Positions 8,175 to 17,767 of a stretch of 34,129 bases of DNA are shown piece after piece (position 1 is the stretch's first letter; each line of letters opens with the position of its first letter). Under the pieces are notes generated by a model that saw nothing but the letters and a program-made list of their open reading frames with translations, made no database searches and was not told where the DNA came from. Source of the stretch: an uncultured Pseudomonadota bacterium. Its GTDB lineage: Bacteria > Pseudomonadota > Gammaproteobacteria > Burkholderiales > Rhodocyclaceae. The stretch is from NCBI GenBank assembly GCA_903951825.1, contig CAJBDJ010000067.1, positions 1 to 34,129 on the forward strand. The letters are read 5' to 3'. Both the position numbers and the translations under genes were made by a program.

Positions 8175-9095
8175 ATGCGGCTGTTTCGCGGTTTCTCGCG
8201 TCCTGTGCCTGGTCATACGGCCGTGGCGATTGGCAATTTCGACGGGGTTCATCTCGGCCATGCGGCCTTGCTGAAGCGCCTGGTCGACGTCGCGCGCGAA
8301 GCTGATTTGCCGGCAACCGTCCTCACATTCGAGCCGCATCCCCGCGAATTTTTTACGCCGGCTGCGGCACCGGCGCGGCTATCCACCCTCCGCGAAAAGC
8401 TTGAGCTGCTCGCCGCTCATGGGGTCGAACAAGTCATGGTCTGTCGTTTCAATGAGTCTTTTGCCGCACTTTCGGCGCCCCGATTTATCGACGATGTCTT
8501 GCTTGGCGGCCTCCATGCGCGTCATCTGATCGTCGGTGATGACTTTCGCTTCGGCAAAGGGCGCGGCGGCGATTTTTCCATGCTGCAGGCAGCCGGGCGG
8601 AACGGTGGCTTTGTCGTCGCGGCAATGGGTGGCGTCATGCTTGACGGGCGCCGGGTTTCGAGTTCTGCCGTCCGCCAGGCCCTGGCCGAGGGCAATATGG
8701 AGCAAGCGGCGAAGCTGCTCGGCCGCCCCTATGTCATCGATGGTTTGGTCAGGCAGGGGGACAAGCTGGGGCGGCAACTCGGATTCGCAACGGCAAATAT
8801 CCGGATCAAGCACAACCCGTTGCCGATGCGTGGCGTTTTTGCGGTTGAAGTGAACGGTCTGGAGACGGCGGCGCTGCCGGGTGTCGCCAATCTCGGCATC
8901 CGGCCGACCGTGGGCGGCAGCAAGCCGATTCTTGAGGTTCATTTGCTGGATTTTGCGGGCGATATCTACGGCGCCCATCTTTCCGTTCGTTTCGTTCATA
9001 AATTGCGTGACGAACAACGTTTTTCCACTCTTGATGCCCTCAAGACGCAGATCGCGGCAGATGCGCTGGCCGCGCGGGCATTTTTCAAGCACTGA
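8175..9095 (+). CDS. ribF: Bifunctional riboflavin kinase / FAD synthetase RibF
   Basis: RibF phosphorylates riboflavin to FMN and adenylylates FMN to FAD in the cytosol. The 306-residue protein has the N-terminal nucleotidyltransferase domain (about 12-170) with GNFDGVHLGH at 20-29, TFEPHP at 51-56, GDDFRFGKGRGGDF at about 122-135 and SSSAVRQAL near 160. The C-terminal riboflavin kinase domain (about 180-306) has GRQLGFATANI and GVANLGIRPTVGG. Length is typical (about 305-315). It is the first gene of the operon; ileS starts 9 bases after its stop, as in E. coli, where ribF-ileS-lspA are also adjacent. No FMN riboswitch is seen in the short leader. Confidence 0.97.
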   Translation: MRLFRGFSRPVPGHTAVAIGNFDGVHLGHAALLKRLVDVAREADLPATVLTFEPHPREFFTPAAAPARLSTLREKLELLAAHGVEQVMVCRFNESFAALSAPRFIDDVLLGGLHARHLIVGDDFRFGKGRGGDFSMLQAAGRNGGFVVAAMGGVMLDGRRVSSSAVRQALAEGNMEQAAKLLGRPYVIDGLVRQGDKLGRQLGFATANIRIKHNPLPMRGVFAVEVNGLETAALPGVANLGIRPTVGGSKPILEVHLLDFAGDIYGAHLSVRFVHKLRDEQRFSTLDALKTQIAADALAARAFFKH

Positions 9096-9104
9096 TGGCG
9101 ATAA

Positions 9105-11921
9105 ATGGCTGATTACAAAGATACCCTGAACCTCACCGACACCGCCTTCCCGATGCGCGGCGATTTGCCCAGGCGCGAGCCGCAATGGGTCAGCATTTGG
9201 CAAGAAAAGAAGCTCTACCAGCGGATTCGCGAGGCGTGCGTCGGTCGTCCGCGCTTTGTCCTGCACGACGGCCCGCCCTACGCCAACGGTGATATTCACA
9301 TCGGCCATGCGGTCAACAAGATTTTGAAAGACGTGATTGTTCGCTCAAAAACACTCGCCGGCTTCGATGCACCTTACGTACCGGGCTGGGACTGCCACGG
9401 TATGCCGATCGAAATCCAGATCGAAAAGACGCATGGCAAGACCATACCGCGTGCCACGGTTCAAAAGCTGGCGCGTGCTTATGCGACGCAACAGATCGAA
9501 CGTCAGAAAAAGGATTTCATCCGCCTCGGCGTACTCGGCGACTGGGAAAACCCCTACGAAACAATGAATTTCCGCAACGAGGCCGACGAGATACGAGCCC
9601 TCGCCGCGATGGTCAAACGCGGTTTCGTCTACCGCGGATTGAAGCCGGTGAACTGGTGCTTTGATTGCGCTTCGGCATTGGCCGAAGCCGAAGTCGAATA
9701 CCAGGACAAAAAATCTCCGGCAATCGACGTTGCCTTTGCGGTGGCTGAACGCGACCAGCTGGCGGCCGCCTTCGGACTTGCCCAACTGCCGCCCGGAGAG
9801 GCGTACGCGGTGATCTGGACAACCACGCCATGGACGATCCCGGGTAACCAGGCGCTCAATGCCCACCCCGAGTTCACCTACCATCTGGTGCAGACCGAAA
9901 AAGGCTGCCTGATTTTGGCTGCCGATCTCCAGGAAAGCTGTCTCGCCCGTTACGGCCTCAGCGGTTCGACACTGGCCAGTTGCCAGGGTGCGGCACTTGA
10001 ACGGATAGCCTTCCGCCATCCGTTCTACGATCGTCTGTCGCCCGTTTTTCTGGGTGATTACGTGACCCTCGACGCCGGCACCGGCATCGTCCATTCGGCT
10101 CCGGCCTACGGTGTCGAAGACTTTCACTCGTGCAAAAGCTACGGGATGCTCAACGAAGAAATTCTCTCGCCGGTTCAGGGCGATGGAACTTACGTCGCCG
10201 ACCTGCCATTTTTTGGCGGCTTGAACGTCTGGAAGGCGAATCCGCTGATCGTCGAAAAACTGGCTGAAGTCGGTGCCTTGCTCAAGCACGCCATGGTCGA
10301 CCACAGCTACATGCATTGCTGGCGCCACAAAACACCACTGATCTACCGGGCAACCAGCCAGTGGTTTGTACGCATGGATGCGCCGGATGGCGATAGCCAG
10401 GGCATTGCCGCCAGTGAAGTGGCGCCCCGCACGCTGCGCGAAGCGGCCTTGCAGGGGGTCGAAGACACGGTGTTTTATCCCGCATGGGGCAAAAACCGCC
10501 TGCAGGCAATGATTGCCAATCGTCCCGACTGGTGTATTTCGCGCCAGCGCAACTGGGGTGTACCGCTGCCTTTTTTCACCCACAAGGCCAGTGGCGAATT
10601 GCATCCGCGCACGCTTGAACTGATGGAAGCCGTTGCCGGGCGCGTCGAGCAAGGTGGCATTGAAGCATGGACGCAACTCGACGGCAGTGAATTGCTCGGT
10701 AGCGAGGCCGCCGATTACGTCAAGACGACCGATATCCTCGATGTCTGGTTCGATTCCGGCAGCACGCACATGAGTGTTCTGCGCGGTTCGCATGCCGAAC
10801 AACTGGCATGGCCGGCCGACCTCTACCTTGAGGGCTCCGACCAGCATCGCGGCTGGTTCCATTCGTCGTTGCTGACCGGTGCCGCCATCGACGGCCGCGC
10901 GCCTTACAAATCATTGCTGACGCATGGTTTCGTTGTCGATGGCAAGGGACACAAGATGTCGAAGTCAAAAGGCAACGTCATCGCCCCGCAGCAGGTTTCC
11001 GACAAGATGGGCGCCGAAATTCTGCGTTTATGGACGGCATCCACCGATTACTCCGGCGAACTGTCGATTTCCGATGAAATTCTCAAGCGAGTTGTCGAAG
11101 CTTACCGGCGCATCCGCAACACCTTGCGCTTCGTTTTGGCCAATACCAGTGATTTTGTCGCCGACGAAGACCTGTTGCCGGTCGAGCACTGGCTGGAAAT
11201 CGACCGTTACGCGCTGGCGCTGACGCGCCAGTTGCAGGCTGATTGCCAGATCAATTACGAGCGCTACGAATTCCACCGTGTCGTCCAGTCCCTGCAAACT
11301 TTTTGTTCGGAAGAGATGGGCGGGTTTTACCTCGATATTCTCAAAGATCGCCTCTACACCACGGCTTCCAACTCGCCAGCGCGCCGCTCGGCTCAATCGG
11401 CGCTCTGGCACATCCTGCAAGCCTTCACCCGTTTGATGGCACCGATTCTCTCTTTTACCGCCGAAGAAATCTGGCAATTGCTGACGGCGGATGACGAGCA
11501 GTCAATCATGCTGCAGACGTGGCATCAACTGCCGACCCCGCAGGGCGAGGCCGAACTGCTGAGCAAGTGGTCGCGGATTCGCAGCGTGCGTGCCGAAGTC
11601 ACCCGGGCGCTTGAAGAATTGCGCGAGGCAGGCAAGATCGGTTCTTCCTTGCAAGCCGAGGTCGAGCTTTATTGTGCGGGCGACAAATTCGACCTTCTGA
11701 CTTCCCTCGGCGACGACCTCAAGTTTGTCTTGATTACATCGAAGGCTAATGTCATCCATGCCGATCAGGAACAATTGCTTGTTCATGCCGCCAGCCACGG
11801 AAAATGCGAGCGTTGCTGGCATGTGCGCGTAGACGTCGGCACCAACGCCGCGCATCCCGCACTCTGCGGCCGCTGTATCAGCAATCTTGAAGGCTCGGGT
11901 GAGGTTCGTCGCTGTGCTTGA
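9105..11921 (+). CDS. ileS: Isoleucyl-tRNA synthetase
   Basis: This class I aminoacyl-tRNA synthetase charges tRNA-Ile. The 938-residue product has [12 protein letters not shown] with the HIGH motif at 65-68 and KMSKS at 617-621. The CP1 editing insertion includes [13 protein letters not shown]. The C-terminal zinc site has four Cys (901, 904, 921, 924 in CERC...CGRC), as in the eubacterial IleRS type sensitive to mupirocin. Length matches the family (about 930-945). It lies between ribF and lspA, and its 3' end overlaps the likely lspA start. Nothing unusual is seen in the catalytic motifs. Confidence 0.98.
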   Translation: MADYKDTLNLTDTAFPMRGDLPRREPQWVSIWQEKKLYQRIREACVGRPRFVLHDGPPYANGDIHIGHAVNKILKDVIVRSKTLAGFDAPYVPGWDCHGMPIEIQIEKTHGKTIPRATVQKLARAYATQQIERQKKDFIRLGVLGDWENPYETMNFRNEADEIRALAAMVKRGFVYRGLKPVNWCFDCASALAEAEVEYQDKKSPAIDVAFAVAERDQLAAAFGLAQLPPGEAYAVIWTTTPWTIPGNQALNAHPEFTYHLVQTEKGCLILAADLQESCLARYGLSGSTLASCQGAALERIAFRHPFYDRLSPVFLGDYVTLDAGTGIVHSAPAYGVEDFHSCKSYGMLNEEILSPVQGDGTYVADLPFFGGLNVWKANPLIVEKLAEVGALLKHAMVDHSYMHCWRHKTPLIYRATSQWFVRMDAPDGDSQGIAASEVAPRTLREAALQGVEDTVFYPAWGKNRLQAMIANRPDWCISRQRNWGVPLPFFTHKASGELHPRTLELMEAVAGRVEQGGIEAWTQLDGSELLGSEAADYVKTTDILDVWFDSGSTHMSVLRGSHAEQLAWPADLYLEGSDQHRGWFHSSLLTGAAIDGRAPYKSLLTHGFVVDGKGHKMSKSKGNVIAPQQVSDKMGAEILRLWTASTDYSGELSISDEILKRVVEAYRRIRNTLRFVLANTSDFVADEDLLPVEHWLEIDRYALALTRQLQADCQINYERYEFHRVVQSLQTFCSEEMGGFYLDILKDRLYTTASNSPARRSAQSALWHILQAFTRLMAPILSFTAEEIWQLLTADDEQSIMLQTWHQLPTPQGEAELLSKWSRIRSVRAEVTRALEELREAGKIGSSLQAEVELYCAGDKFDLLTSLGDDLKFVLITSKANVIHADQEQLLVHAASHGKCERCWHVRVDVGTNAAHPALCGRCISNLEGSGEVRRCA

Positions 11922-12423
11922 CGCCCGGCGCTGGTACGCCCTCGCCGCACTGGTCGTTATTCTCGATCAATTCACCAAGTGGCTGGTTCTGGAAAACATC
12001 CATTACGGTGAAACGATTGTCGTCGCGCCCTTCTGGAACTGGGTACTGACGTTCAATCCCGGCGCAGCTTTCAGTTTTCTCGCTGATCAAGCGGGCTGGC
12101 AACGCTGGTTTTTCAGCGTTCTGGCCATCGCGGTTGCCGCCTGGATTGCCGTTGAACTGACCAGACACCCTGAGCACAAGCGCCTTTCACTCGCTCTGAC
12201 GCTGGTCATGGGCGGCGCCCTGGGCAATGTCATCGACCGCCTGCGCTTTGGCGCGGTTGTCGATTTCGTCCAGTGGCATGTCGCCGGGTTCTACTGGCCA
12301 GCCTTCAACGTTGCCGATGCCGCCATCACCATCGGGGCGGTTTTGCTCGTGTTTGAGCAGTTGACCGCATCCCGGAGTCAGCCTCCGAAAGCCGCGGACA
12401 AAAAGAGTTTTCAGGAAAAATGA
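11914..12423 (+). CDS. lspA: Lipoprotein signal peptidase II
   Basis: LspA is an inner-membrane aspartic protease that removes signal peptides from diacylglyceryl-modified prolipoproteins. The protein has four membrane helices, with DQFTKW near the first, FNPGAAFSF, and the catalytic aspartates in [10 protein letters not shown] and [11 protein letters not shown]. The start is not certain. GTG 11914 has GAGG at 11901-11904 and gives 169 residues of normal N-terminal length. GTG 11899 and TTG 11887 are in frame and would add 5 or 9 residues. With the 11914 start the gene overlaps the ileS end by 8 bases. A short charged tail ends at 12423, one base before the fkpB ATG. Confidence 0.95.
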   Translation: MLDARRWYALAALVVILDQFTKWLVLENIHYGETIVVAPFWNWVLTFNPGAAFSFLADQAGWQRWFFSVLAIAVAAWIAVELTRHPEHKRLSLALTLVMGGALGNVIDRLRFGAVVDFVQWHVAGFYWPAFNVADAAITIGAVLLVFEQLTASRSQPPKAADKKSFQEK

Positions 12424-12424
12424 A

Positions 12425-12856
12425 ATGACTGCGACCGTTCGTTCCAACAGCTATCTGACCCTCCATTACCGGATCACCGCGCTCGATGGCGAGGAGTTTC
12501 TCTCGACCTTCGAGATGAGCCCGGCGACTTTGCAAATGGGTAGCGGGCAACTCGCCGAAAACCTTGAATCTGTCCTCATCGGCTTGCCGGCGCATGAGAC
12601 ATTCGTTTTCGAACTGCCCCCCGAAGAAGCTTTCGGCCAGCACAACGCACGCCTTGTCGAACGCATCGCCCGCAGCGGATTGCCGGCCGACATGGAACTC
12701 AAGGAGAACTCGGTCGTCGAATTCAGCGCTCCGCAAGGCGGTACATTCGCCGGCTTTCTGCGCACGCTCGACGCCACGCACGCCTTGTTCGACTTCAATC
12801 ACCCGATGGCCGGAAAGACAATCCGCTTCGAAGTAAAAATTATTGGAATCATGTAA
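12425..12856 (+). CDS. fkpB: FKBP-type peptidyl-prolyl isomerase, SlpA/FkpB-like
   Basis: The 143-residue cytosolic protein of the SlpA class catalyses cis/trans isomerisation of prolyl bonds and has chaperone activity through an inserted flap domain. Visible features are the FKBP core start (VRSNSYLTLHYRI..DGEEF), the ELPPEEAFGQHN flap segment typical of SlpA/SlyD, and the closing FDFNHPMAGKTIRFEVKI motif. No His-rich metal tail is present, which separates it from SlyD. It sits in the usual lspA-fkpB-ispH order, and ispH starts directly after its stop codon. Confidence 0.93.
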   Translation: MTATVRSNSYLTLHYRITALDGEEFLSTFEMSPATLQMGSGQLAENLESVLIGLPAHETFVFELPPEEAFGQHNARLVERIARSGLPADMELKENSVVEFSAPQGGTFAGFLRTLDATHALFDFNHPMAGKTIRFEVKIIGIM

Positions 12857-13780
12857 ATGCAAGTCATCCTCGCCAATCCGCGTGGCTTCTGTGCCGGCGT
12901 CGAACGTGCAATCGCCATTGTCGAACGCGCGCTGGAAAACTTCGGTGCGCCGATTTATGTGCGCCATGAAGTCGTCCACAACAAATTTGTCTGCGATGAT
13001 CTGCGCGCCAAGGGCGCTGTCTTCATCGAGGAACTGAACGAGGTTCCGGCCGGCAGCACCGTCGTATTCAGCGCCCACGGGGTGGCGAAATCGGTACGCG
13101 ACGAAGCGCAACAACGGGGTCTCAAGGTATTCGATGCGACCTGCCCGCTGGTGACCAAGGTGCATGTCGAAGTCGGCAAGATGCGCAGGGAGTCGCGTGA
13201 AGTGGTCATGATCGGCCACAAGGGTCATCCCGAGGTCGAGGGAACCATGGGGCAGAGTTCCGACGGCATGTATCTTGTTGAAACGGTAGAAGATGTAAAA
13301 AGGCTGACAGTCAATCATCCGCAGCAACTTTCTTTTGTCACGCAAACGACACTCTCGGTTGACGATGCCTCATTGGTGATCGACGCCTTGAAAGCCACAT
13401 TTCCCGAAGTTCAGGGCCCCAAAAAAGATGATATTTGCTACGCCACGCAAAATCGCCAGGATGCCGTCAAGGCCATGGCTGGCCACTGCGACCTGGTGCT
13501 CGTCGTTGGCAGTACCAACAGCTCGAATTCCCGCCGCCTGAAGGAAGTCGCCCTGGCACGTGGTGTCGATGCCTACTTGCTCGATGGACCAAGCGAAATC
13601 GAGCCGGGCTGGCTGGAGGGAAAAACACGAATCGGCGTCACCGCTGGCGCATCGGCTCCCGAAATACTCGTGACCCAAGTGGTTGATCGCGTTGTTGCTT
13701 TGACCGGTGCCCAAGTCAGGCAATTGGACGGGGTCGATGAGGGAGTTTCTTTTCCATTGCCGAAAGAGCTTCAGGCGTAG
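12857..13780 (+). CDS. ispH: 4-hydroxy-3-methylbut-2-enyl diphosphate reductase IspH
   Basis: IspH catalyses the last step of the MEP isoprenoid pathway, converting HMBPP to IPP and DMAPP with an oxygen-sensitive iron-sulfur cluster. The 307-residue protein has the three cluster cysteines C12 (RGFCAGV), C96 (DATCPLV) and C194 (ICYATQ). It also has the substrate histidines at 41 (VVHNKF), 74 (SAHGV) and 124 (GHPEVEGT, with E126) and the phosphate-binding SNSRRL loop. Length is normal. The ATG follows the fkpB stop without spacing, so expression is probably coupled. It is the last gene of the ribF operon, followed by a terminator-like hairpin. Confidence 0.97.
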   Translation: MQVILANPRGFCAGVERAIAIVERALENFGAPIYVRHEVVHNKFVCDDLRAKGAVFIEELNEVPAGSTVVFSAHGVAKSVRDEAQQRGLKVFDATCPLVTKVHVEVGKMRRESREVVMIGHKGHPEVEGTMGQSSDGMYLVETVEDVKRLTVNHPQQLSFVTQTTLSVDDASLVIDALKATFPEVQGPKKDDICYATQNRQDAVKAMAGHCDLVLVVGSTNSSNSRRLKEVALARGVDAYLLDGPSEIEPGWLEGKTRIGVTAGASAPEILVTQVVDRVVALTGAQVRQLDGVDEGVSFPLPKELQA

Positions 13781-13807
13781 CCAGATTTCGGGCATGACTA
13801 CTTGAGG

Positions 13808-13831
13808 CGGCTCCGACAGAGCCGGGTTTTT
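13808..13831 (+). terminator. Rho-independent terminator of the ribF-ispH operon
   Basis: The 6-bp stem CGGCTC/GAGCCG with a 5-base loop is followed by GG and TTTTT, 27 bases after the ispH stop. Stem length is modest but composition and T-tract are right. Confidence 0.65.
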
Positions 13832-13832
13832 G

Positions 13833-13861
13833 TTGCGCGTCCCGTGTTTTTTTGCTTTAAT
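13833..13861 (+). promoter_or_regulatory. Candidate rpsT promoter
   Basis: TTGCGC (13833-13838) and TTTAAT (13856-13861) are separated by 17 bases, ahead of rpsT and just after the ispH terminator. Each box has mismatches to consensus; an alternative -10 is TAAGAT at 13869-13874. The leader to the ATG would be under 40 bases. Confidence 0.4.
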
Positions 13862-13896
13862 GTTGGATTAAGATTTTCTCTACCGGATATATTTAC

Positions 13897-14169
13897 ATGG
13901 CCAATACCGCACAAGCCCGCAAGCGTGCCCGTCAAGCTGACAAACAACGCTCGCACAACGCCAGCCAGCGCTCGACCCTGCGTACCGCGATCAAGCGTGT
14001 GCGTCAGGCAATCGAAGCTGGCGACAAAGCTGCCGCTCAAAGCGTTTTTCAGCAATCAGTCGCTGTGATGGATCGGATTGCAGACAAAAAAATTGTTCAC
14101 AAGAACAAGACTTCACGCACCAAGAGCCGTTTATCTGCTCAAATCAAGGCAATTCCCGCGACTGCCTGA
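13897..14169 (+). CDS. rpsT: 30S ribosomal protein S20
   Basis: S20 is a primary binding protein of 16S rRNA in the small subunit. The 90-residue, highly basic, helical product begins [20 protein letters not shown] and has the typical [15 protein letters not shown] and [17 protein letters not shown] segments. Size matches the family (about 87-92). It is monocistronic here, between its own promoter candidate and a very strong terminator that it shares with the convergent DUF3579 gene. Confidence 0.98.
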   Translation: MANTAQARKRARQADKQRSHNASQRSTLRTAIKRVRQAIEAGDKAAAQSVFQQSVAVMDRIADKKIVHKNKTSRTKSRLSAQIKAIPATA

Positions 14170-14176
14170 TCAGCCA

Positions 14177-14224
14177 GGCAGGCAATAAAAAAGGCACCTT
14201 AGGGTGCCTTTTTTATTGCCTGCC
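14177..14224. terminator. Bidirectional terminator, perfect 22-bp stem
   Basis: The 22-base arms (14177-14198 and 14203-14224) are perfectly complementary around the loop TTAG. The core is GGCACC/GGTGCC flanked by A6 on one side and T6 on the other, so it works as an intrinsic terminator on both strands, ending rpsT from the left and the DUF3579 gene from the right. The outer arms GGCAGGCAAT/ATTGCCTGCC extend the pairing beyond what termination needs. Confidence 0.93.
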
Positions 14225-14230
14225 AAAGAG

Positions 14231-14533
14231 TTATTTCCGCGTGTCGTCGAGCAGGCAGACACCATCGACGATTTGCAGGTCATTGTCTTGGGCGAAATTA
14301 AGCATGAATCGGTAAGCCATCGGTTCAATCTCGCCAAGACGACCATCGACAAAGACCGCCTTTTCACCGTTGTAGTCCCCCGGACCGACGTACGGAGAAT
14401 ATTTCATTCGGCGTTCAGCCCCGAAGGCTGACATCACACCGCACAATCGTTCAGCCCAGTCACTCGGGCGAAATTTGCGACCCTGCGTAGTCAGTCCCAC
14501 AATGATGAAGGTGGTCGATTCTGGTGTGGACAT
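14231..14533 (-). CDS. DUF3579 family protein
   Basis: The 100-residue protein of unknown function belongs to the betaproteobacterial DUF3579 family, recognised by FIIVGLTTQGRKFRPSDWAERL and the ..MKYSPYV segment near the middle. It has no signal peptide, membrane helix or cysteine pair. In many betaproteobacteria this gene sits close to argD/argF and rpsT, as it does here, but no role is established. It ends against the shared bidirectional terminator. A promoter would lie in 14534-14745, where no clear -35/-10 pair was found. Confidence 0.85.
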   Translation of the reverse strand: MSTPESTTFIIVGLTTQGRKFRPSDWAERLCGVMSAFGAERRMKYSPYVGPGDYNGEKAVFVDGRLGEIEPMAYRFMLNFAQDNDLQIVDGVCLLDDTRK

Positions 14534-14618
14534 TGTTTAACTCTGCGTTATCTTGCGTTACGACCTCTTTCAAACATTCTAGCAGAAGCGTTGTCGCTGT
14601 TGCATCCATCAAGTTTTC

Positions 14619-14663
14619 TCTGGAAAAACACCTTTTTTTAATGAGATACGCTGTGTTTCCAGA
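14619..14663. repeat. Imperfect inverted repeat upstream of the DUF3579 gene
   Basis: TCTGGAAAAACAC (14619-14631) and GTGTTTCCAGA (14653-14663) are complementary except for two extra A residues in the first arm, separated by 21 bases that include T7. It may be a weak terminator for the minus-strand ParA gene (stop at 14746) or an operator; it is the only structure seen in the 212-base gap 14534-14745. Confidence 0.5.
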
Positions 14664-14745
14664 AAAAACTGGACGTTACCTGTGTAACTTGTTGATCAGA
14701 ATAGCTTTGCAGGCGATTATCCCCGGTCGTGAAACCTTGCTCTGG

Positions 14746-15519
14746 TTATCGCAAAAAAATGTTGAGATCGCCTCGTTCGACGAGTTCCCTAAGCAGGCTG
14801 GTGTGGTCATGAGCACCGCTGCTGAGAGCATTGTGACGAAAGACGTCGCAGTTAAGTGACGGACTTTCAGCGACTGAAACGTTTTCCGAAATCACGATAT
14901 CCAGAACATCGTCGCCATAGCAATCACACAATTTATTGCGCACATCGTCACTCATTCTGCGGCGGCGGTCAAAACGGGTGAGCAGGTAGCGACGTTCGAC
15001 ACGGCGCTTCAAAACCGGCTCCAGCACCTGCAGGGTACGTGTGATGTGTTCGGCCGCGCGCAGCGACAGATAGTCTGTCGAAACCGGGATGAGCAGGCAG
15101 TCACAGGCAAAAATGGCGTTCAGGGCAAGGACGCCGATATATGGACAGCAATCAATTAGCGTTGGCCGCGAATAGGTGAGCTCCAGTTCGTCAAGGCCGA
15201 GGCGCAGCTTGTTCAAAATGGCCGGCCCCTTGCCGAAGATGGAGTCGACCTTGATCAACTGCTGGTGCGCCGGTATCAGCTGGCCAACATGCTCCCAGGG
15301 GAGCTCAAGCTGATGAAGCGGACGCAAATCCTGGTAAAAGGCGAAAACACTGCGACTGGCCTCAAGCGATGCCTGACCGTGAATGCTGGAGAGGTGCCCC
15401 TGAGGGTCGAGATCAATCAGTAAAGGCGGATTTCCCGAACGCAGCAGGGCGGCTCCCAGATTCAGTGTCGTCGTGGTTTTTCCGACGCCGCCTTTCTGGT
15501 TAAATATGGCGATACGCAT
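14746..15519 (-). CDS. ParA/Soj-family ATPase (orphan)
   Basis: The 257-residue P-loop ATPase of the ParA/MinD class has the deviant Walker A motif KGGVGKTTTT at about 9-18, the switch I-like LIDLDPQGHLSS near 35-46, and LIDCCPYIGVLALNAI for Walker B. It lacks the N-terminal helix-turn-helix of plasmid type Ia ParA. No ParB gene and no parS-like palindrome are found nearby, so it is not the chromosomal segregation pair; orphan ParAs usually position other cargo (for example storage granules, chemoreceptors, carboxysomes) on the nucleoid. Cargo here is unknown. It is divergent from argD, with about 140 bases between them. Confidence 0.88.
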   Translation of the reverse strand: MRIAIFNQKGGVGKTTTTLNLGAALLRSGNPPLLIDLDPQGHLSSIHGQASLEASRSVFAFYQDLRPLHQLELPWEHVGQLIPAHQQLIKVDSIFGKGPAILNKLRLGLDELELTYSRPTLIDCCPYIGVLALNAIFACDCLLIPVSTDYLSLRAAEHITRTLQVLEPVLKRRVERRYLLTRFDRRRRMSDDVRNKLCDCYGDDVLDIVISENVSVAESPSLNCDVFRHNALSSGAHDHTSLLRELVERGDLNIFLR

Positions 15520-15657
15520 GGTTTTGCTGTTCTATACAAGGCTGAATTTTTCACTTAACATCGCGACTTATGCGATTTCTTCGGGATTATACGTCTCGTC
15601 GATTTAGCAATTTTTTTGGCGGCGTTAGCCGTCTTTTTCGTTTTTAGGGTCGCGCAC

Positions 15658-16830
15658 ATGCCGCATGTCATGAATACCTACGCCCGGTTGCCGGTTACTT
15701 TCAGTCATGGAAACGGGTGCCGGGTTACCGATGTCGAAGGCCGGGAATATCTCGATGCCTTGTCCGGCATCGCGGTTTCAACGCTGGGTCATGCCCATCC
15801 GAAGCTGGTTGCGGCAATTGCGGAGCAGGCTGCGCGTCTACTCCACACCTCGAACCTCTACACCATCAGCGAGCAGGAAGAGCTAGCCGACAAGCTAGCC
15901 AGCCTGTCCGGAATGGAGGAGATTTTCTTTTGCAATTCCGGTTGCGAGGCCAATGAGGCGGCGATCAAACTGGCGCGTTTTTATGGCCACCGCAAAGGGG
16001 TTGATTTGCCGACCATCATTGTCATGGAGAAAGCCTTTCACGGGCGCACCATGGCAACTTTATCGGCTACCGGCAATCGCAAAGCGCAAGCTGGCTTCGA
16101 GCCGCTGGTCTCGGGATTTGTCCGCGTTCCCTACAATGATCTTGAGGCGATCAAGGCGGTTGCCGAGCACAACCGGAATGTCGTGGCGGTGATGTTTGAG
16201 GTGATCCAGGGTGAAGGTGGAATTCATCTCGCTGCGCCCGATTTCCAAAGGGGTTTGCGCCAGCTTTGCGATGAGCATGGCTGGCTGTTGATTTGTGATG
16301 AGGTGCAGTGCGGTATGGCGCGCACCGGCAAGTGGTTTGGTTATCAACACGCCGGAATCCGGCCGGATGTGGTGACTTTGGCCAAAGGGCTCGGTTCGGG
16401 GGTGCCGATTGGCGCCTGCATGGTCAGTGGCCAAGCCGCAGGCTTGTTCGCGCCGGGTAATCATGGTTCGACGTTTGGCGGTAATCCCCTGGCCTGCCGC
16501 GCTGCCTTGACGACGATAGCAACCATCGAGGAAGATCATCTGATGCTCAATGCCGAGATAGTGGGCGGTGAAATTCGATCGCTGATGGCCGAGGCGCTGG
16601 CGGGCGTCAAAGGGCTGGTCGAAATTCGTGGCCATGGCTTGATGATCGGTATCGAGCTTGACCGCCCATGCGGCGAACTGGTTGGCAAAGGACTGGCCGC
16701 CGGTTTACTGATCAACGTGACGGCAGATAAGGTGATTCGCTTGCTGCCGCCCCTGATCTTCGGAAAAAAAGAGGCGAAAGAACTGGTTGACCGTATCACT
16801 CCACTTATCAAGGATTTTCTGGCGGCCTAA
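15658..16830 (+). CDS. argD: Acetylornithine aminotransferase
   Basis: This PLP-dependent class III aminotransferase converts N-acetylglutamate semialdehyde to N-acetylornithine (arginine synthesis) and often also N-succinyl-diaminopimelate. The 390-residue product has GHAHPKLVAAI, the PLP-binding SGCEANEAAIKLAR, FHGRTMATLSATG, CDEVQCGMARTG and the Schiff-base lysine K243 in LAKGLGSG. The ATG at 15658 is chosen because AGGG lies 8 bases upstream and the protein length then fits; the frame is open further upstream, and ATG 15670 is also possible. It is the first gene of argD-argF-argG, with argF following after 3 bases. Confidence 0.95.
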   Translation: MPHVMNTYARLPVTFSHGNGCRVTDVEGREYLDALSGIAVSTLGHAHPKLVAAIAEQAARLLHTSNLYTISEQEELADKLASLSGMEEIFFCNSGCEANEAAIKLARFYGHRKGVDLPTIIVMEKAFHGRTMATLSATGNRKAQAGFEPLVSGFVRVPYNDLEAIKAVAEHNRNVVAVMFEVIQGEGGIHLAAPDFQRGLRQLCDEHGWLLICDEVQCGMARTGKWFGYQHAGIRPDVVTLAKGLGSGVPIGACMVSGQAAGLFAPGNHGSTFGGNPLACRAALTTIATIEEDHLMLNAEIVGGEIRSLMAEALAGVKGLVEIRGHGLMIGIELDRPCGELVGKGLAAGLLINVTADKVIRLLPPLIFGKKEAKELVDRITPLIKDFLAA

Positions 16831-16833
16831 ATC

Positions 16834-17757
16834 ATGGCGATCAAGCACTTTCTGCAATTCAAGGATTTCACGCACGACGAGCTCGTTTATGTCTTCGAGC
16901 GCACGCGCTGGATCAAAAACCAGTTCAAGTCTTACGAGAAATACTGGCCGCTGATTGATCGCACGCTGGTGATGATCTTCGAAAAAGCCAGCACGCGTAC
17001 CCGCCTCTCTTTTGAGGCTGGCATGCACCAGTTGGGCGGCTCGGCGATTTACCTGAATACCCGTGATTCGCAGTTGGGGCGTGGGGAGCCGGTAGAAGAT
17101 GCGGCACAGGTAATTTCGCGAATGAGCGATGTCGTCATGATTCGCACCTACGAGCAGGAGATCATCGAGCGTTTTGCCGCCAATTCCCGCGTGCCGGTGA
17201 TCAACGGGCTGACCAATGAGTACCATCCGTGCCAGATACTGGCTGATATTTTTACTTACTTTGAGCACCGTGGCAGCATTCAAGGCAAGACGGTAGCCTG
17301 GGTCGGTGATGCCAATAATATGTGCAATACCTGGCTGCAGGCAGCCGGAGTTCTCGATTTTAAGGTGAATGTCTCAACGCCGCCGGGGTACGAACTGCAG
17401 CCGGCATTGATCGAAGGGGTTGACCCAGACCATTTCGAGGTCTTTGCCGATCCGATGGATGCTTGTCGGGGCGCTGATCTGGTGACGACGGATGTCTGGA
17501 CGTCGATGGGTTTTGAAGACGAAAACGAAGTTCGCATGAAAGCTTTTGCCGACTGGTGTGTGGATGGAGAAATGATGCGCGTCGCAGATCCCGGAGCGAT
17601 TTTCATGCATTGCTTACCGGCGCATCGCGGCGAGGAAGTGACCGGCGAGGTGATCGACGGCCCGCAATCGGTGGTCTGGGATGAAGCCGAAAATCGCCTG
17701 CATGTGCAAAAGGCATTGATGGAATACCTGCTGCTGGGCAGGCTTGAAACAAAATAA
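16834..17757 (+). CDS. argF: Ornithine carbamoyltransferase
   Basis: ArgF transfers carbamoyl phosphate to ornithine to form citrulline in the cytosol. The 307-residue protein contains the carbamoyl-phosphate motif STRTR at 53-57, [11 protein letters not shown], and the ornithine-binding [11 protein letters not shown] with C260. It belongs to the anabolic OTC group of normal length. It is the second gene of the arginine operon. Its stop TAA at 17755-17757 lies 10 bases before the argG ATG, with AAGGAAATT as ribosome binding site for argG. Confidence 0.97.
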   Translation: MAIKHFLQFKDFTHDELVYVFERTRWIKNQFKSYEKYWPLIDRTLVMIFEKASTRTRLSFEAGMHQLGGSAIYLNTRDSQLGRGEPVEDAAQVISRMSDVVMIRTYEQEIIERFAANSRVPVINGLTNEYHPCQILADIFTYFEHRGSIQGKTVAWVGDANNMCNTWLQAAGVLDFKVNVSTPPGYELQPALIEGVDPDHFEVFADPMDACRGADLVTTDVWTSMGFEDENEVRMKAFADWCVDGEMMRVADPGAIFMHCLPAHRGEEVTGEVIDGPQSVVWDEAENRLHVQKALMEYLLLGRLETK

Positions 17758-17767
17758 GGAAATTGAA

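Noticed and set aside
9345..10862. Long minus-strand open frame of 505 codons opposite ileS
   Set aside because: It is antisense to a certain gene, with a composition typical of a shadow of GC-rich coding sequence, and shows no recognisable motif.
12326..13345. Minus-strand open frame opposite fkpB and ispH
   Set aside because: Both opposite genes are certain and the frame spans the gene boundary without sensible signals.
14524..14859. Plus-strand frame of 111 codons over the DUF3579-ParA gap
   Set aside because: It overlaps the 3' end of parA antisense, lacks a ribosome binding site and has no recognisable sequence. The 14534-14745 gap is better seen as non-coding.
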